From assembly GCA_029783825.1 (NCBI GenBank), contig JAREIK010003431.1, positions 308,805-372,804 on the forward strand: a stretch of 64,000 bases of DNA, read 5' to 3'. Position numbers and translations under genes: made by a program. Positions 1-13,906 of this stretch are shown piece by piece. This stretch comes from Sapria himalayana (Eukaryota; Streptophyta; Magnoliopsida; Malpighiales; Rafflesiaceae). The notes beneath the pieces are model-generated. The model saw only the letters and a program-made list of their open reading frames with translations. It was not told the DNA's origin and made no database searches. Within the stretch, counting starts at the first letter, position 1; each line of letters starts with the position of its first letter.

Positions 1-640
1 ATTTGATAACAATAAAATAATTAAACTTTTAAGTATTAATATTTTAGAAATAACTCAAACTCAAGTAATTTTAATAGATACTAACACTTTACTAAATATA
101 AATCATAAAATTAATTTTAGTACACAGAAAACTATAAAAAAATTATTTATCTTATTATTATCGGATGAGATATAATTTATATAGTCAATATATTTAATTA
201 CCTCCCTATACTATATCTTTGTATCGAATGAATAGACTACTTTATGTTTATTATTTTTCCAAGAGCCAAATTTATCTCCGACAAATCTAAGCATTTGACT
301 AGCTAAAAATGATACTCGATTATAATATAAGTATCTAACTAACTAAAAATATTCATAATCACTGAATAAAATCTAATTAATTAAAATTTCTTTTTAAGTT
401 CTAATTATGCAAAGAGAAGTATCAAAGTTAAGATGTCATGAAATATATAAAAAATAATTAAATATACTGACTATATAAGTTATATCTCATTTGATAATAA
501 TAAGAAAACTATTTTTTTTTTATAATTTTCCTTTGTGTAGCAAAATTAATGACTTATATTTATTAAAATGTTAGTATCCATTAAAATTACTTGGGTTGGA
601 TGATTTCTAAAACATTCATACCTAAAAGATAAAATTAAAA
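1..640. repeat. Inverted repeat of copia RT-tail sequence (arms 1-200 and 457-640)
   Basis: The reverse complement of about 1-200 aligns nearly gap-free with 457-640, at roughly 85% identity by eye. Shared blocks include ATACTGACTATATAAGTTAT-like and TTAAAATTACTTG segments. The minus-strand copia reading frame runs through the second arm (GCKP...MDPN-like region), so the first arm is the same RT-tail segment in opposite orientation. The 256-bp spacer holds the RNase H motif. Either two related copia copies lie head to head or a local inversion-duplication occurred. The first arm touches the window edge, so it may extend further. Confidence 0.75.
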
Positions 641-909
641 AAAAATTCAAAATATCTCATTTGTGATAATATAATACCTCAATTATCATAAGCTATCTTA
701 ATTCCTACAAAATATTCAAGCATTGTAAAATTCTTAGTATTAAACTGACTACTAAAATTATTTGATTGAATATTTTCTAATTCATCACTCATAATAAAAA
801 TATTATTCACATATATAATCAATAAAATAATTTTATTGGAATATTTCTTGGTAAAATAGAAAAAAATATATATAACAAGTACGTGCAAATCAAACAATGT
901 GACTATCAT
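190..909 (-). pseudogene. Ty1/copia reverse transcriptase to RNase H remnant
   Basis: Read on the minus strand, 909-679 encodes a copia RT segment: LLIIYVNNIFIMSDELENIQ, degenerate for the catalytic YVDD block (here YVNN), followed by LEYFVGIKIAYDN, which corresponds to YFLGIEVA. The frame continues as GIILSQMRYFEF (family: GI.LSQRKYVLDLL). Near 210-300 it gives LRFVGDKFGSWKNNKHKVVY, which is the copia RNase H motif VG..LVSWKSKKQ.VV. Many stops and frame changes make it non-functional. Sequence upstream (910-1250) has weak traces of the preceding RT block (a decayed CKL.KSLYGLKQ). Confidence 0.75.
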
Positions 910-1916
910 TGAAAATTTTGTAAACTAGACTTTCAATAACTATTTTAAATCATACAAGACATTTCACAATCCAAATATTCTGCCAAAGCTCTAAAATTAG
1001 GTGACTATTCTATATACACCTTCAAAAATATCATAAAAAATAATATTTTTTATTTCAAACTGATATAACATCACATATAAAATATTACAAGAGATGTCAA
1101 CTTAGTCAACTTAGTATCAAAATCGATATCACTAAGTCACTAGAGAAAATTGTGATGACATTTAAATAAAAAAATTAAGTAAATTGTGATATAATAAGTC
1201 TAACCTTCAGATGATCAACCTTTGTTCATAACTAAGTTGCAAATTTAACACCCAACAATAATCAACATACCTTCCCAAAGATTGATATACTAGTTACAAA
1301 ATTTTATAAGAGTGCATAATATTTATCTCTTTCATTATTATCTAAAATCTTAGATTAGATCATATCTCAAAAAAAGATAAGATATTCTAGTATTATTAAG
1401 AAAAATAGATAAATAAGAGAGAGATACATGAATATGATATTTGAGTCTAATTTAATCATGAAATTAAGATAAAATAGATGATTATAGAATATTTTTATAT
1501 CTTAGAGGACTTTCCATCATTTTAAACAAATTGACATATTTCTTCTCCTAGAATAAATACATAAACATAAATAATCAAATCTCTCAATTTTCAAATCATT
1601 TAGAGTTAGGATTGAATTAGATTCAAATTATTACCTCATCTGGACTATGAGAAAAATTCTTTTTGAAAGAAATATCACACTCTAAAATTAATATTTTTTA
1701 TAATTATTTATTAATGTAATAATTAAAGAAGAAAAACATTATAATTTAATTCAACAATTTCAAAAATAAATAAGAAATAATAATCTCTCATAATTGGTAG
1801 CTCAAAAGTACTCAATTAATAAGTGAGCAATGCATTAATAATCTATAAGTCATCAATCGTGACCAACAACGCAATCAAAATCGGACTTATGTGAATAGTT
1901 TTTAAAAAAAAATTGA
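910..1916. other. AT-rich stretch, probable upstream pol of the copia remnant
   Basis: No open frame or conserved block can be read with confidence. A weak minus-strand trace of the RT segment before the YVDD block lies at about 910-1010. The rest is AT-rich and resembles other decayed copia flanks in the window. Confidence 0.3.
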
Positions 1917-2133
1917 GTCATGCCTGGCCCAAAGAGCTAAGCACTTAAGGTCGTATCTAGCCTAGCACTAGGAATAGCTCACACCAGCCCAACACAGAAC
2001 AATCCATGACCAGGCATTACCCTACACTTTGTAGGCCAACCACACTATGCCAGGCCAGCAATTTGGTTCTCGTGACATGCTCAGCACGGTGGTACAACTA
2101 TGCCACACTATAATGAGCCATTTAACACCTCTA
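1917..2133. mobile_element. Group A hAT fragment (right end kept)
   Basis: A GC-rich island with repeated gtgccaggc/cacgac-type words, decayed towards catgcc, ending in TTTAACACCTCTA. This is the group A right terminus with one change from TTTGACACCTCTA. No matching left terminus or target duplication was found. The 73-residue frame across it is not a gene. Confidence 0.5.
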
Positions 2134-3479
2134 ATAAAAACTGACATGACAACATTAGTACAAAAGTTTCATCATGATTATTTTGGTTTTAACACTGATT
2201 GTTTTTTAAGTTTGATATTTTTTTGGTATTTTCAAAAATTTTGCATAAAATCATGTTGGTTTATATAAGTTGTTTCTTATTAATATTAATATGAAAATAT
2301 GTCATGTTATGAGATAAAAATATAAAGTAAACCTCAACACATCTCTTATCATTGACCTTTGGTTTTTAAAGTAATTATACACCCATGTGACACCCCATCA
2401 GTATTTTATCAAGGATTGAACATTTGTGTAATGCCAAACATTAGCTCTATGTTGAATGATTTTGTTCAACCATATGCTCAATAGGGGAGCAATTTAAAAA
2501 CCCGACTAATTTTTGTAGGATTTGCCAAAACCCTACTTCATTATTAAGTCTTAGAATTGCATAAAATTCCCTACTCTCAACCAAGCTGATCTAACAAGAC
2601 TTTTGAAAATTCATGCTAATTCATCTCGCATATGCCCCTTTACAACTCTCTCATATCTTTTATATTTTAATCAATCAATATATTAATTATAATAAATTTA
2701 TTTGTACTAAAACACAAATGCCACAATCACAAGTTTATGATAATTTCTCTCATCTAATCTATTGCACATACTTAATGTAATTTCTAAGAATAGTATATTT
2801 ATATTTTTAGTTTTTCATAAAATTTCTATAATTTTCTCTCAATCTCTCTGATCGTATTCTCTCAAAATATTACAAAATCTACTTTTTAGACTTATAAGCA
2901 TATAAAGGTTTTTATGTTTTGTAATTTATTATATTAATTGTTATAATAGTAGGGTGGCTGATATCAAGCATTTTTCTGGTTGGATATTGTGTATTCAAAC
3001 TTGTTGCCTATTGGTTTGATGCTTATTCTGGTATTGAACAAATTTATTCAGGTACACAATACACATGTTTATTTTTTTTAAGTTAATTTTTTTTCTAGTT
3101 AATTTAATTAATATTGAATTAAGTAAAAAATATATCTCTCATATTCAAAACTCTCTAAATACTATTATATTTAAAAAATATCATATTTCAAATATTATGA
3201 AAATAAAATAGATATAGAAATAATAATGATAACCTAAATAAAAGATTCAAAATTGTATTATCTCTCAGTTAAAAATAGTCTAAACTCAAGTACATAAAAA
3301 ACCTAATAATACATGAAAATTTTTAGTATGCACACGTTTTAACATAATTAAAAATAAAAATTTTTGAGATATCAAAAAAGATTCGAATCAACTTCAAGTT
3401 TAATGTCAATTTTATTTATAATTATGAGTTTACCAAAAAAAACATATCAAGATTCATTGATAACATGAATCTTTTGATT
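2134..3479. other. AT-rich stretch without recognisable gene
   Basis: I see no conserved protein block, terminal repeat or RNA gene. Short runs resemble non-coding flanks of the hAT-C copies further along. Confidence 0.3.
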
Positions 3480-4480
3480 AAATTTATAAAAGATTATAAA
3501 TTACTTCATCTTAGAGACAAATACATTCAACTTATTTTTCGTAGAATTTCTTGGTCGACCAATAATAAATACATAATAAAAATTATAAAATAAAAACATA
3601 ATTAATAATAAACAAACTTATGAGATAAAATAGAGTGTTATTCATGATATCCAATATTTAAACTAATCTTAATAATAATGCATTCGCACACATCACGACT
3701 TACCTTGTTGATCTTAAGTGGAAACAAAAAAAAAATATTAGAATTTTATGAAACTATTTTTATGATTATTTTGTCATATATGAGTATTTGTTGAAAGCCT
3801 TTAAAGAATACAACATACAAGATAAAATTTTTAGTATTATATTTTATAATACATCGAATAATAATCTCATTATAAGGATATTCATCAAAATTATTAGATA
3901 TAGTTCCTTAAACAAAAATATTCACGTTAAATATATATGTCATATAATTAACTTGCTAATACAAGCATAAATAAAAATAATTTTCTCCGCATTAGAATAT
4001 ATATGAAATATATTAAAATACATTAAAATATTTTGCATACTATAAGAGTTTAACATTCTATATAAGTCAGCGAATCAAGAAAAAAAAATTCTCAAGGATT
4101 ATCTAATATTATTAAAATTATACATATCTAATAATAAATTCATATACACTATAATGTAATATATGACTACGTTAATAAAAAAATTAATAAAATAATTATT
4201 GATGAATCAAAATGAGATATAAATTTAATTTAGAAAATTTCTTTATATCTCTTACGATATGATAAACATATATTTATCTGTGTAAACTCATATTACATAT
4301 ATTATACTCAGGTTCATATATAACATTAATAATTTATTTAATAAATATAGAAAATACTTAAATTTATAAATAATTAGATAATTTAATTTAATATTAAAAA
4401 AATAAATATGATAATTTTAGAAAACCTCCTAGTATGAAGATTGATAACATATTTGTAAATAATAATTTTTCAATTCAGTT
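3480..4480 (+). pseudogene. RICESLEEPER-type hAT transposase remnant, copy i
   Basis: The frame at 3788-3970 contains QDKIFSIIFYNTSNNN followed by NIHVKYICHIINLLIQA. These match the hAT transposase blocks KLFTVTVDNASAND and FHVRCCAHILNLIVQD. Sequence at about 3640-3700 is homologous to copies ii and iv just after their WTS block (the ATGATATCCAATATTT word is shared). Downstream to 4480 it is still alignable to copy ii but full of stops. A plausible decayed 3' end with group A-like GC-rich sequence follows at 5226-5514. Confidence 0.65.
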
Positions 4481-5225
4481 AGCTAAGAGCTAATAAAGTG
4501 AAGGTCCATCAAATATGAGTAAGTTATCAATATACTTGGACACATTATTATTTTGTTTTATCTCAAAGTGAAATAAAAAAAATTTTAAAATTTGAGTTGG
4601 TAAAAATTATATGACTTTACATGTTTTGTGCTATCCAAAATAACTCGTTATTTATTGACTCCTTTGATGTTTAACATAATATTGATGTTTTTCTTTTCTA
4701 TAAATATGAATGTGATTTCAAATAGAATGGATACACCAAAATTAAATATCTTTGAAATACTATTCAACGTAAAAAACTGAAAAAAAAAAAGAATTAGTAT
4801 TCATGAAAAAAGTAAAAGAACTACAAATAAATAATAACATATACAAAAATGAAAATACTAAGATAATAAGCTGTAATGACTGATGATCCAAACTGGACAA
4901 AGTGATATTGGACTGATGTACTTTTATTTTCAATTTTTTAATTAGATCCAAAGTTTAATTTATATTTTTAAGTCTAATTTATATTTTTTATATTTATGTA
5001 CATGTTACTGTTTATATTTAATTTACAAAATAAAATTAACATTTTTAATTTGTTTATTAGTCAGTGCACTACCAAGTGAGCAATGCATGTGATATGCAGT
5101 GCAGCTTAGTAGCTACCACTGCTAACAAGCTACTATCACTTGGTCACTGGACTGGAATTGAATCACTTGGTCAGCCTCAGCTCCCTCATAGTTGGTATCT
5201 TGCCTGCAGCTTTCTTGCCTAGTGG
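4481..5225. other. AT-rich stretch, no gene recognised
   Basis: It lies between the copy i transposase remnant and a GC-rich group A-like end. The 63-residue minus-strand frame at 4760-4951 is low-complexity and has no recognised motif. It may be the 3' non-coding part of the same hAT fossil. Confidence 0.3.
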
Positions 5226-5514
5226 CACTGGAACTTGCAGAAGCAGGCCAAGGCAGAGCAGGCCTCGGGTCGGGGCCAAGCACTAAATATTGCCTGGTCT
5301 AGTCATTCTGGCATGATTCCGACCCAGCACACTTGGCATTACCAAATGCCTCAGCTTGGCCACTAGGTCATGACAAGCCAACCTCCTTAGGTTTTGTGCT
5401 ACTACAATATGATCCAAAGTGATATATCATATTGTGTCCGGCATAACACGATGGCTCAACCAGACCACGAAAATTTGAGTCCTGTCGACACAGCTCACTT
5501 GACATATTGTGAAT
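5226..5514. mobile_element. Group A-like GC-rich hAT end
   Basis: The island is rich in ggcca/tggcac words and ends in TTGACATATTGTGA, a degraded form of the group A right terminus. It follows hAT copy i at about the same distance as the group A ends that follow copies ii to iv. No target duplication was identified. Confidence 0.4.
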
Positions 5515-5559
5515 TGAAGAGAACTATAATCTATCTAGCTTAATCACTAGAGAAATCAT

Positions 5560-6250
5560 GTATAATATTGGAATTTTACATAAAAATACCAAAAAAAAAA
5601 AAAAAAATAACGCAACATTTTTGTTTAGTAAAAAGATTAACAAAAAATTAATTATAATAAAATATTAACATACATAAAACAGGTGAAACAAAAAAGAAAT
5701 AATCAATGTTGATATTGATATGTTACATTAGCCATATAATGGTGACATACGTAATTTCCCTAAAGGATCCCAAATACATGATGAATCATATGAAATGAAT
5801 CTCTCCTTATATTTTCCTAACTTGTTAGACATAAAATTTTAGTATATTTTCTTAACTAATAAACTTTTTATCTAATAAAAAATATCTTAATTAAGAATGA
5901 ATTACTAATTGATCAATAATAAATAATTTTCTAGAAAAGCTCACATGAGTTGGAAGAATATGGACATTTTGCTCAATTACCAATAAAATCATTAGTTAAA
6001 CACGACTAGTAGATAGGATCATAGAAGAACTACATTGAGTAAGTCTAGTAGTCTATTGGATAGCATATGAACCTTAAAAACTCAATCAAAACTTAAGATA
6101 TAGCATTTATCACTTCTCCTAAGCATGTCTCAAACATTGGCCCAATGTTGAACTGATTTCACTATATTAAAGACTTATCAGTAGAATGATTCTAGATCCT
6201 GACTAATTTGTACAGTATTAAACAAGCTCTTCTTCATTGTTAAGCTATTG
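5560..6250 (-). pseudogene. Copia fragment, integrase-proximal, badly decayed
   Basis: Around 5820-5900 the sequence resembles the copia region at 31640-31780, including the words aaattttagtatattttctta and aaaaatatctta. That region lies next to the integrase zinc-finger/core block in the better copy. No continuous frame remains. Confidence 0.35.
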
Positions 6251-7271
6251 ATCTGCAAAAAGCTCTTCAAACTCAAATAAGTCGGCATACATAGATTCTT
6301 AAAAAAAAATACATAATTCTTTCATATCCCCCACAGTTGGGTGCTTGTAACATGTACATCCCAACTTGATAGAAAATGTTAAAATTTGATTTATTTTTTT
6401 ATTAATTATTTATTTAATTTGTTTTTTTAAATTTTTTGGGAGTAGCCAAATTATAGGCTACCCCAAACCATATATATGATTTAAGTTGCAATATGAACTT
6501 AGTTTTCCACATTAAAATAAAATTTTAACTTTTTTCTCATCCCTCTTTCCTCTTTCTTATTCTTCTCAATGCATATCAAAACCTAATTGGATTAACAACA
6601 AATAATCATCATAAAGATAAATATTATTTATGTCTAATTGATATATTTTTTATCTATGAAATATTATAAATAATATATTAATTCATATGAAAGCTATCTA
6701 GGCTACTTGGGAGAAAATTTGTTATTAACCCATACTAAATATATGAGTAAACCTCATTGCAACAAATTTGGTCTTCAGGCTATCTATCTTCTCATTTGGG
6801 CTTCTCTACATAGTGAACATCAAATTGAAAATGATAGATATTCATGAATATCAAGATACTAATTCTCAATTACTATTAGAGTTAAAGGATTTATCTCTTC
6901 CAACATGATCAATGAAATCCTAAGTGAGATAATACTCTAGAAAAAAATTAAAATTTTCTATTACAATCAAGAATATAGTTAAAATATATATATATATATA
7001 TTAATATAATAATACTTATAAAATAATATGTTGATCAGGATAAAAAGTGATAGATACTTGATCAATTGTCTTCTTAGGAGACTCTCCATTTTGAATAGGA
7101 TGCATGTCTCTTTCTCCTATTATAAAATCTATGTTTTGAGTGATCATGTCTACTAGTCTCTAACTCATCCCAAGTTGAAATTTAATTATACTCATAGACT
7201 ATCATATCATCTTTACTCAAAAGAGATTTTCTTTCTTAAGAAATCTCACCTTTTCAAAAATCAACCTAATG

Positions 7272-7739
7272 TAGCTTTCAAACAAATAGTGCTAGCTAGC
7301 ACAATACATTTTTTAGGTCCAGCTAAGCCATTGTATTGTGCCCAGCATAACATGATTTTTAGAATGAGTCATGTCATTATGGCACGACGCTAAAAGGCCA
7401 GCCTAGCACTGCACGTTTTTTGCCCAAGTCAAACTAGGTCGGGTTGGATCATGCCAAACCCAACACCGCGTGCACTAGGCATGGCTAGAACTCAGGCTAG
7501 CGACTAGCTTAGGTTCATTTTAGACTAACCTAAGTGAGGTCCAAGCAAATCTAGGTTGGTTAGCTGTGCCGAAACCAGCCTACACAAGCTGGCATGCAGT
7601 AACATGCAGCATCTTTTGTAGCACATAGGCCAGAAACCTTAACCCGACATGGTCTGAGTTATGCCATGATCTAGCCCATGCAGATTCTAGGTATGATTCA
7701 AATCATGCCTCTAGCCACCCTGCTCATTTGTACTTGTTA
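7272..7739. mobile_element. Group A hAT element, decayed
   Basis: The left end TAGCTTTCAAACAAATAG and right end TTTGTACTTGTTA are recognisable as worn TAGAGGTGTCAAA/TTTGACACCTCTA termini. The interior is GC-rich with many ggctagc, catgcc and gccaagtc words. A target duplication was not evident, so the boundaries are tentative. Confidence 0.4.
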
Positions 7740-10700
7740 ATATATATAATAATTCCATTAGAAAATCACCAAAATACTAACTAAAAATTAAGATGTAGTC
7801 TATTAGTGACTCGTTCTTGACTAAATACCTAAGTGGGACTACATACAAGTAAGAAAAAATAGTGTATATATATCTTTTAAATTCTTATTTTTATAGGTTT
7901 ACTTAAAAATAAAGCATGCTTAAAAAGATAATATTAATAAAATTATTAATATTCTTTGTTTAACCTTATCCTAACTTGATGAAAAATCATTCACAAAGCA
8001 AGTACCCATAAAGATACCTCTTAGAGTCATCTAAAGTCATCACAAAGTTGACTCTTATTGAAGAGTAATATATATATATATATATTTCCCAATAAGATAA
8101 GAACATATACTTTTTCATCTTTAAGTATTATAAGCTTTGTGAACTGATTTTCTATTTCAAACAATGTGGTTATCAACTTAGGAGCCAACAAACATAATAC
8201 ATGTAATCATCCTCTTTTTATTGTAGTTTTTTTAATATTTATTAATGTTGCAATGACCAATGAAAAATCATCAAATGCTTATATATAAAAATATTTAGTT
8301 TATTCTTTATTTCTTTATCATATTTTATTTATTTTTGATTATTCAATTAGTATTTTTTTTTGTGAATTAACTTTCTAAGAAACTCAATTTTAGCTTTATT
8401 TTTTATTTTACTAATATTTATTTGTAAAATTAAAAAATTTTAAGTATGATTTTATTTGAGATTAAATAACATCACTTATATGTTCTTAATTTTTTGGTAA
8501 TATATTTAACTAAATATTTGAATATTATTAATCTACTATTTATTTATTCTTGACTTAGTTACTTGTCACTAATCAAACTAAAAATAATCATAATATTATA
8601 TGCCTCTATTCTAGTATGTGAGACATCAATTAGAAAAATATATTTGAGATTTTTATCACGACTACCAAATTGTGTGAGTAAAAACTTAGTTGATCTAAGG
8701 CACATATCTGAATACCAAATAAAGAAGAGATTTATGATAAATTTAAATATTTTATTATATTTATTAATGATGATAGATATTCTATTTGAGTAGTTTGTTT
8801 TTTATCACAATGTTTCTCCATTTTTTAGTTATTGATGAAAGTATTTCATATAAACTACAAAATTTAATTTAATAAAATTAAAAAAAAAGTTAGGAATAAT
8901 AATTAATTAAAATAAATATCTAATATAATCAATACATACCATATTAATTACAAAATCATCAAGTATTATCAAATAATAAGAATTAATTTAAAAAAAAGTT
9001 AGCATAAATATCTATTCTTTAGCACTATGTACTTTTCAGATCTTATATCCTAAAGATGAATTATTTAGTTTATCTCTCAGAATCTTTCAAAATACTTGTT
9101 TTGTCTAAGAATTCTTAGGATTTATTTCTTTTCTTTATTCCTCTAGGATCTCACTTGGAATTTCAATTAGGGGAGTGAGTCACTCATCGATTATAGTCAA
9201 ACTTATTGGATTATATAATGATAACAATTACATGAAGTCATCATATATACCAATAATTACAGAACAAATTAACTATAAATAAAATGAGACTTTTCAAGAA
9301 AGGAAATTTCGCTCGAGTTCAAATGATCAAATAATTCACACTTCTACTCAAATTTTAGTTCAATATAAGTTAGAGACTAGGAGACTTTTATTGTAATAAC
9401 TTTGAATTTGCATTAAAATAATTGGACAAATCTAACATGTTTAAAGTGGAATCTTCAAAGAAATCAGATAATCCTTCCATCGACTTTTCTAATCTTGATC
9501 ATCTAATTATTATTCAGAAAAAATAAAATTTTATTCAACATCTTATTTCATAAATATTATCATACTTAAACTTTTTTCTTTCTTTTATTTATTTTACTAT
9601 TTTTTTTTCATATCAGAATAATATACAAGTCTCATTCTAAAATAATATAATACCTAGGATAGTGCTAGATCATGGTGATAATGAAAAATATTATTCTCTT
9701 CAAAAAAACAAAGAAACTAAGATATTAAGTGGGTTTAATTAAATATTTAAAATGAATTATCAAGATACTTTTTATAACAACTAATATGACCTCAAAATAA
9801 ATTCTTTTATTTCTGACAACACATAGATAATGATACATCAGTTAAATATGAAAAACATATTTCTTCATTGTAACTATTGAAATTAAGCAACAAAAATAAT
9901 ACATACATCAATAAAAATTCACAAAAAATATAGACAATGAATCTCCTAGTAATTAAACAAACATACACATGTTCATTGTATCCTAAAGAATCTTTAAGAA
10001 ATTTTAAAAATAAATTTTCTATATTTCAATTTGAATCATCAATAATATCTTTCATTAATACTTACACTATTAAATTAATTTGTGAAATATATATCTAATA
10101 TGAAAAATATTAGCTAAAGATCAATCTCTAATAATTCTGATAAACATATTAATAAACATATTATTATTTAAAATAATATAAAATATAATATTAAATACTT
10201 TTATTAAAATAAAAGTATAATCAATAAAATTTTTATAGATAAAAAAATTATTAAAAATATATTTTAAAATTTTTTAAATATTTTTTATAGCAAAAATTTG
10301 ACAGACATCAAATTCTACAAATGAGTAATGAGATGTAATTCGATCACTAAACATTTTATAAATCTTTTTTATTATAGGCGAAAAGATAACAGGCGAAGTC
10401 ATGTTGATTGTCGTTTTCTACCCTGAACTTGAGAAATTGTACAACAATTAAAAAAACAACTATTTTTTTTTTAAATCCATGCCTATGAGTCATTCCACCA
10501 TATCAGGCACATGAATCATGTTGGACCAAGCATAGCTGAATCAGGCAGTGCCTCATGCCTTTCTGAGGACATCATGGCTACTCGTCACTTCTACATGCAA
10601 CAATGCACATGTGCACTGATCTGTGCAGAAAAAAAAGGTGCACATGAAGTGTTCCCCCTCTTATTTCCTTTGTTGCACGCCCAATGCGTACGACATATGA

Positions 10701-12097
10701 AGACAGAAGCAACAGGAGCACCAAAATCCTAGGTATGCCAATCTGCCCTAGAAAGCCTACTACACATACATCACAACAAAGGCACATTGTAACACATACT
10801 AAACACAAGTGAAGTGTATACATGTGAAAGGTAAAAAAAAAGGGAGCAAAAATTCTTTTAAGCAGCAATTATGATCAACACTAATCTACTTATTGTATCA
10901 AAACATTTATTTTGAGACACCAGCTTAGTAGTTGTGTTGATTAGGAGAGCTGTGATAAAATATCAATTTGCAAATAATACATTTTTCATATATTACACAT
11001 ATTATAAAAGAAATGACATTAAAAAAAATTGATAATTATTTCCAAAGAAATAACTAAAAATGCTACAAAGTATTCAGAGAAATAAAATGACTTCGATGAG
11101 TTTTCATGGAGCGTATTTATCATGACACTTATTAGATATAAGTATACATAATTATTCTCTAAGCTAATAACAAATACTTCACATTCTTTAGCTACTATTA
11201 ATTTTATTATTTGTTATTAAATTTTAGACTCATAAATTATCAATATGAGAGTCAATACTCATATCAGTGAGTTATCTTTTTAACAACTTAATTTTGATTT
11301 TATTTTTTCTTTTATAAATATTGTTTGTAGGATCAACATATTCTGAAATTGATTTTCTTAATTATTAAATACGGTGTATTATATGTTCTCTCTTCTATGA
11401 TAGGATATCACATTAGATATTTAAGTATGATTAACTTATTAGTAGTACATTTTTGACTTGGACACTCATCAATGACCAAATTAAAAATATTACATTATAG
11501 TTTTAAAAATATTTCTACATTTAAGCATGAAACATATCAATCAAAAAATATATATGTAAGTTTCCTATTTTGCTCTTCAAGTTGGTATGAATAAGGACTT
11601 ATTAAATTTGATACACTAAAACATAAGAAAACCTAGAATAGATGAAACCGGAGAAACATTTATGCATTTTATTATTATTTTTTTCATGATCCACATTATT
11701 ATTTCTTGTTGAGCTTGTACAAAGAAAAATAGAGATATAATTGACACAATATAAACATACATATTTATTAGGAATGTTCTGAAGTATTTTTTAGGAAATG
11801 TGATGCAAACCACAAATTACTTCAATAATTGAATGTCTTATTTAATTTTTTTTTTCATTATGTACCATTTTGCAAGATACATCTTGAAAAGAAATTATTT
11901 AGTAGGTCTTTCAAAGACATTGAGAGTACTTGCATTATCTATGATTTCTTTCCAATATATAATAAAATGATAAATAAATAAAGTTTTAAAATATATATTT
12001 CTTAGTTACTCTAATATCCAAAATGGATATAAGTAATTTTCACTAAACTAAAGACATTGATAGTACTTACTAAATATTAATATTATCTATTTAGAGC
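7740..12097. other. AT-rich repetitive stretch, copia-like debris
   Basis: The stretches 8320-8800 and 11180-11600 are diverged copies of each other in the same orientation; both contain a ttcttgacttagttacttgtcac/ttttgacttggacactcatc word. Nothing reads as a protein domain. A GC-richer patch at 10480-10735 contains degraded group A-like words. A (TA)n run lies near 8068-8083. Confidence 0.3.
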
Positions 12098-12271
12098 ATG
12101 ACACTTTTTAGTGGGCTAAGAAAAAAAAATTTTAAGGGAGATTATTGTGGGTTATTGCACGTCAGGATGCATAAATGCATCAGTAAGGCATGCACCTCCC
12201 ATCAAACATACCTCTCATCAAGCGCACCTCCCCTCAACAATGCACTTTGGCAAGGGCATCATAGTGCCTAC

Positions 12272-12668
12272 TGTCACAGGCCTACTTTGTCCACACAGCA
12301 GTGCGGGCCATACAACGATCTCATGTATCCACTTTTGTGAGACCCAGTCTGCCAAGTCACACTTTATACATTTATGCTAACTAGTTTCGCTCTACCTTGT
12401 GCTCATCAGAAGAGCGGCTTTAGCTTTCGATCAATTTGTGCAGGGTTGACTAACACACTTCTTCATAGTCAAGTCTCATACTAGCAACAAGCTCACCAAA
12501 CTTAACTAGGTTGGTATGCCTGAACTCCAAAGAAACATTATCTTTAATCAACTTGCACTCATCTTCTAGAGAGTCTTAACATATTTTCACTCAAACCCGC
12601 AAGCATGCTTAATCTTCAATAATATTTTTTGTTACAATCATGTATGTTCACACATTGAGTCCGTAATA
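12272..12668 (-). repeat. TRIM LTR 1 (3' LTR)
   Basis: 397 bp with ends TGTCACAG and CCGTAATA. It is the same length as the LTR at 15862-16258 and aligns with it throughout. No primer-binding site adjoins its low-coordinate side, as expected for the outer 3' LTR of a minus-strand element. Confidence 0.75.
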
Positions 12669-12860
12669 TTCTCCATGACCCAATATATTGTATAGCATCG
12701 TGAAAGGCACTTTTCACTAATATCCATCTTTAAAGACTACTACTTCCCACTACCTTTAATCCACGAAGGTTTATGCTGATAACCTTGGGCCATAGAGGAC
12801 ATCACTCTTTTCGAACGTGACATCACACATCCATGGAAGAAGCTCCCACCCACTTTTACC

Positions 12861-13644
12861 CAAAGTTTTAAAAGATAAAAACGTAAGACGGAATATTTTT
12901 TGTGTTCATGAGATAAGACAAAAACCTCGAGGCACTAAAACATAAGTTTTTTATTATAACATAAAACGTAAATTTAATAAATTTTAACTTTATTAAATTC
13001 TTTACTTTTATTTTATTTTAATTTAATTTAATACTATTATCAAATTTTAATAAATTTTGATAATTTATTAAATATATTTATTTAATTTTCTCTTGCCCTT
13101 GCCCTTGCGCCTCTCCCACACCCAACGCCCCTCTCCCTCACCCATCTCACCCTCGCCCCTCTCCTCTGCTCCACAGAAAGCTCAATGGAGCTCCGTAGAG
13201 CTCCATCACGGAGCTTGACGGAGCTCACTAGAGTAGCACGAGCTCAATGGGGTGGATCTCAACTTTGTGACTCACTCGGCCAGTAGCATGCCTTGTGATG
13301 TCTTTGTCTAAGCTGGGTAAGTCGGAGTCAGCCTTCCAACTTTTTGAGGAGCAAGGAGAAGCTCTTCCGCCACTCCTGATCTTCGACCAGCCAATCATGT
13401 GGAGCTCGATCACGTGGAGCTCAATCACGTGGAGCTCCACGATGGAGCTTCGTGGAGCTCCGAGGAGTTCCAACAAGCTCCATCATGGAGCTCGATAAAA
13501 CTATAGGAGCTCCATTGAGCTCAATAGAGCTTGCGTGGAGCTCCATCGAGCTGATGCTTTTTTTTTAATGCCTTGAGACATTTTACGTACACCTTGCCTT
13601 GAGGTGCACGTCAAGGCATTAAAAAAATGCCTTTAAAAACTATG
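12861..13644. mobile_element. Group B non-autonomous hAT, copy 1, with GAGCTC array
   Basis: 784 bp. The left terminus is CAAAGTTTTAAAAG, and the right terminus is CTTTAAAAACTATG (reverse complement CATAGTTTTTAAAG). Flanks are 8-bp duplications CTTTTACC and CTTTCACC (7/8). The second TRIM internal unit has CTTTCACC uninterrupted near 14975, a natural empty site. The interior changes from AT-rich to a C-rich tract, then to many GAGCTC/GGAGCTCCA palindromes at about 13180-13555. Subterminal GCCTTGAGG words match those at the end of the DUF659-type hAT at 23759-28486. The overlapping 67-82 residue frames are not genes. Confidence 0.85.
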
Positions 13645-13906
13645 CTTTCACCCCAAAAGTAGAACTTCTAGCAGGATTTCCACCCCTAGAAGGAAAACAC
13701 ATGATATGCACTACTTGACAGTAACTGACACCTCTTGCGATCCAAAGGAATACACATCCCATATGTGGGTCCTCCTAATTACAGCTTCATTCACCACGAC
13801 TTCATCATATATTGTGCATCTTTAGGAGAGATAGGCTTTCGCCACCAAGATCGACAAAAGACAATACACATTATTGACGATCTTATGTCCTACCTTTGAT
13901 ACCATT

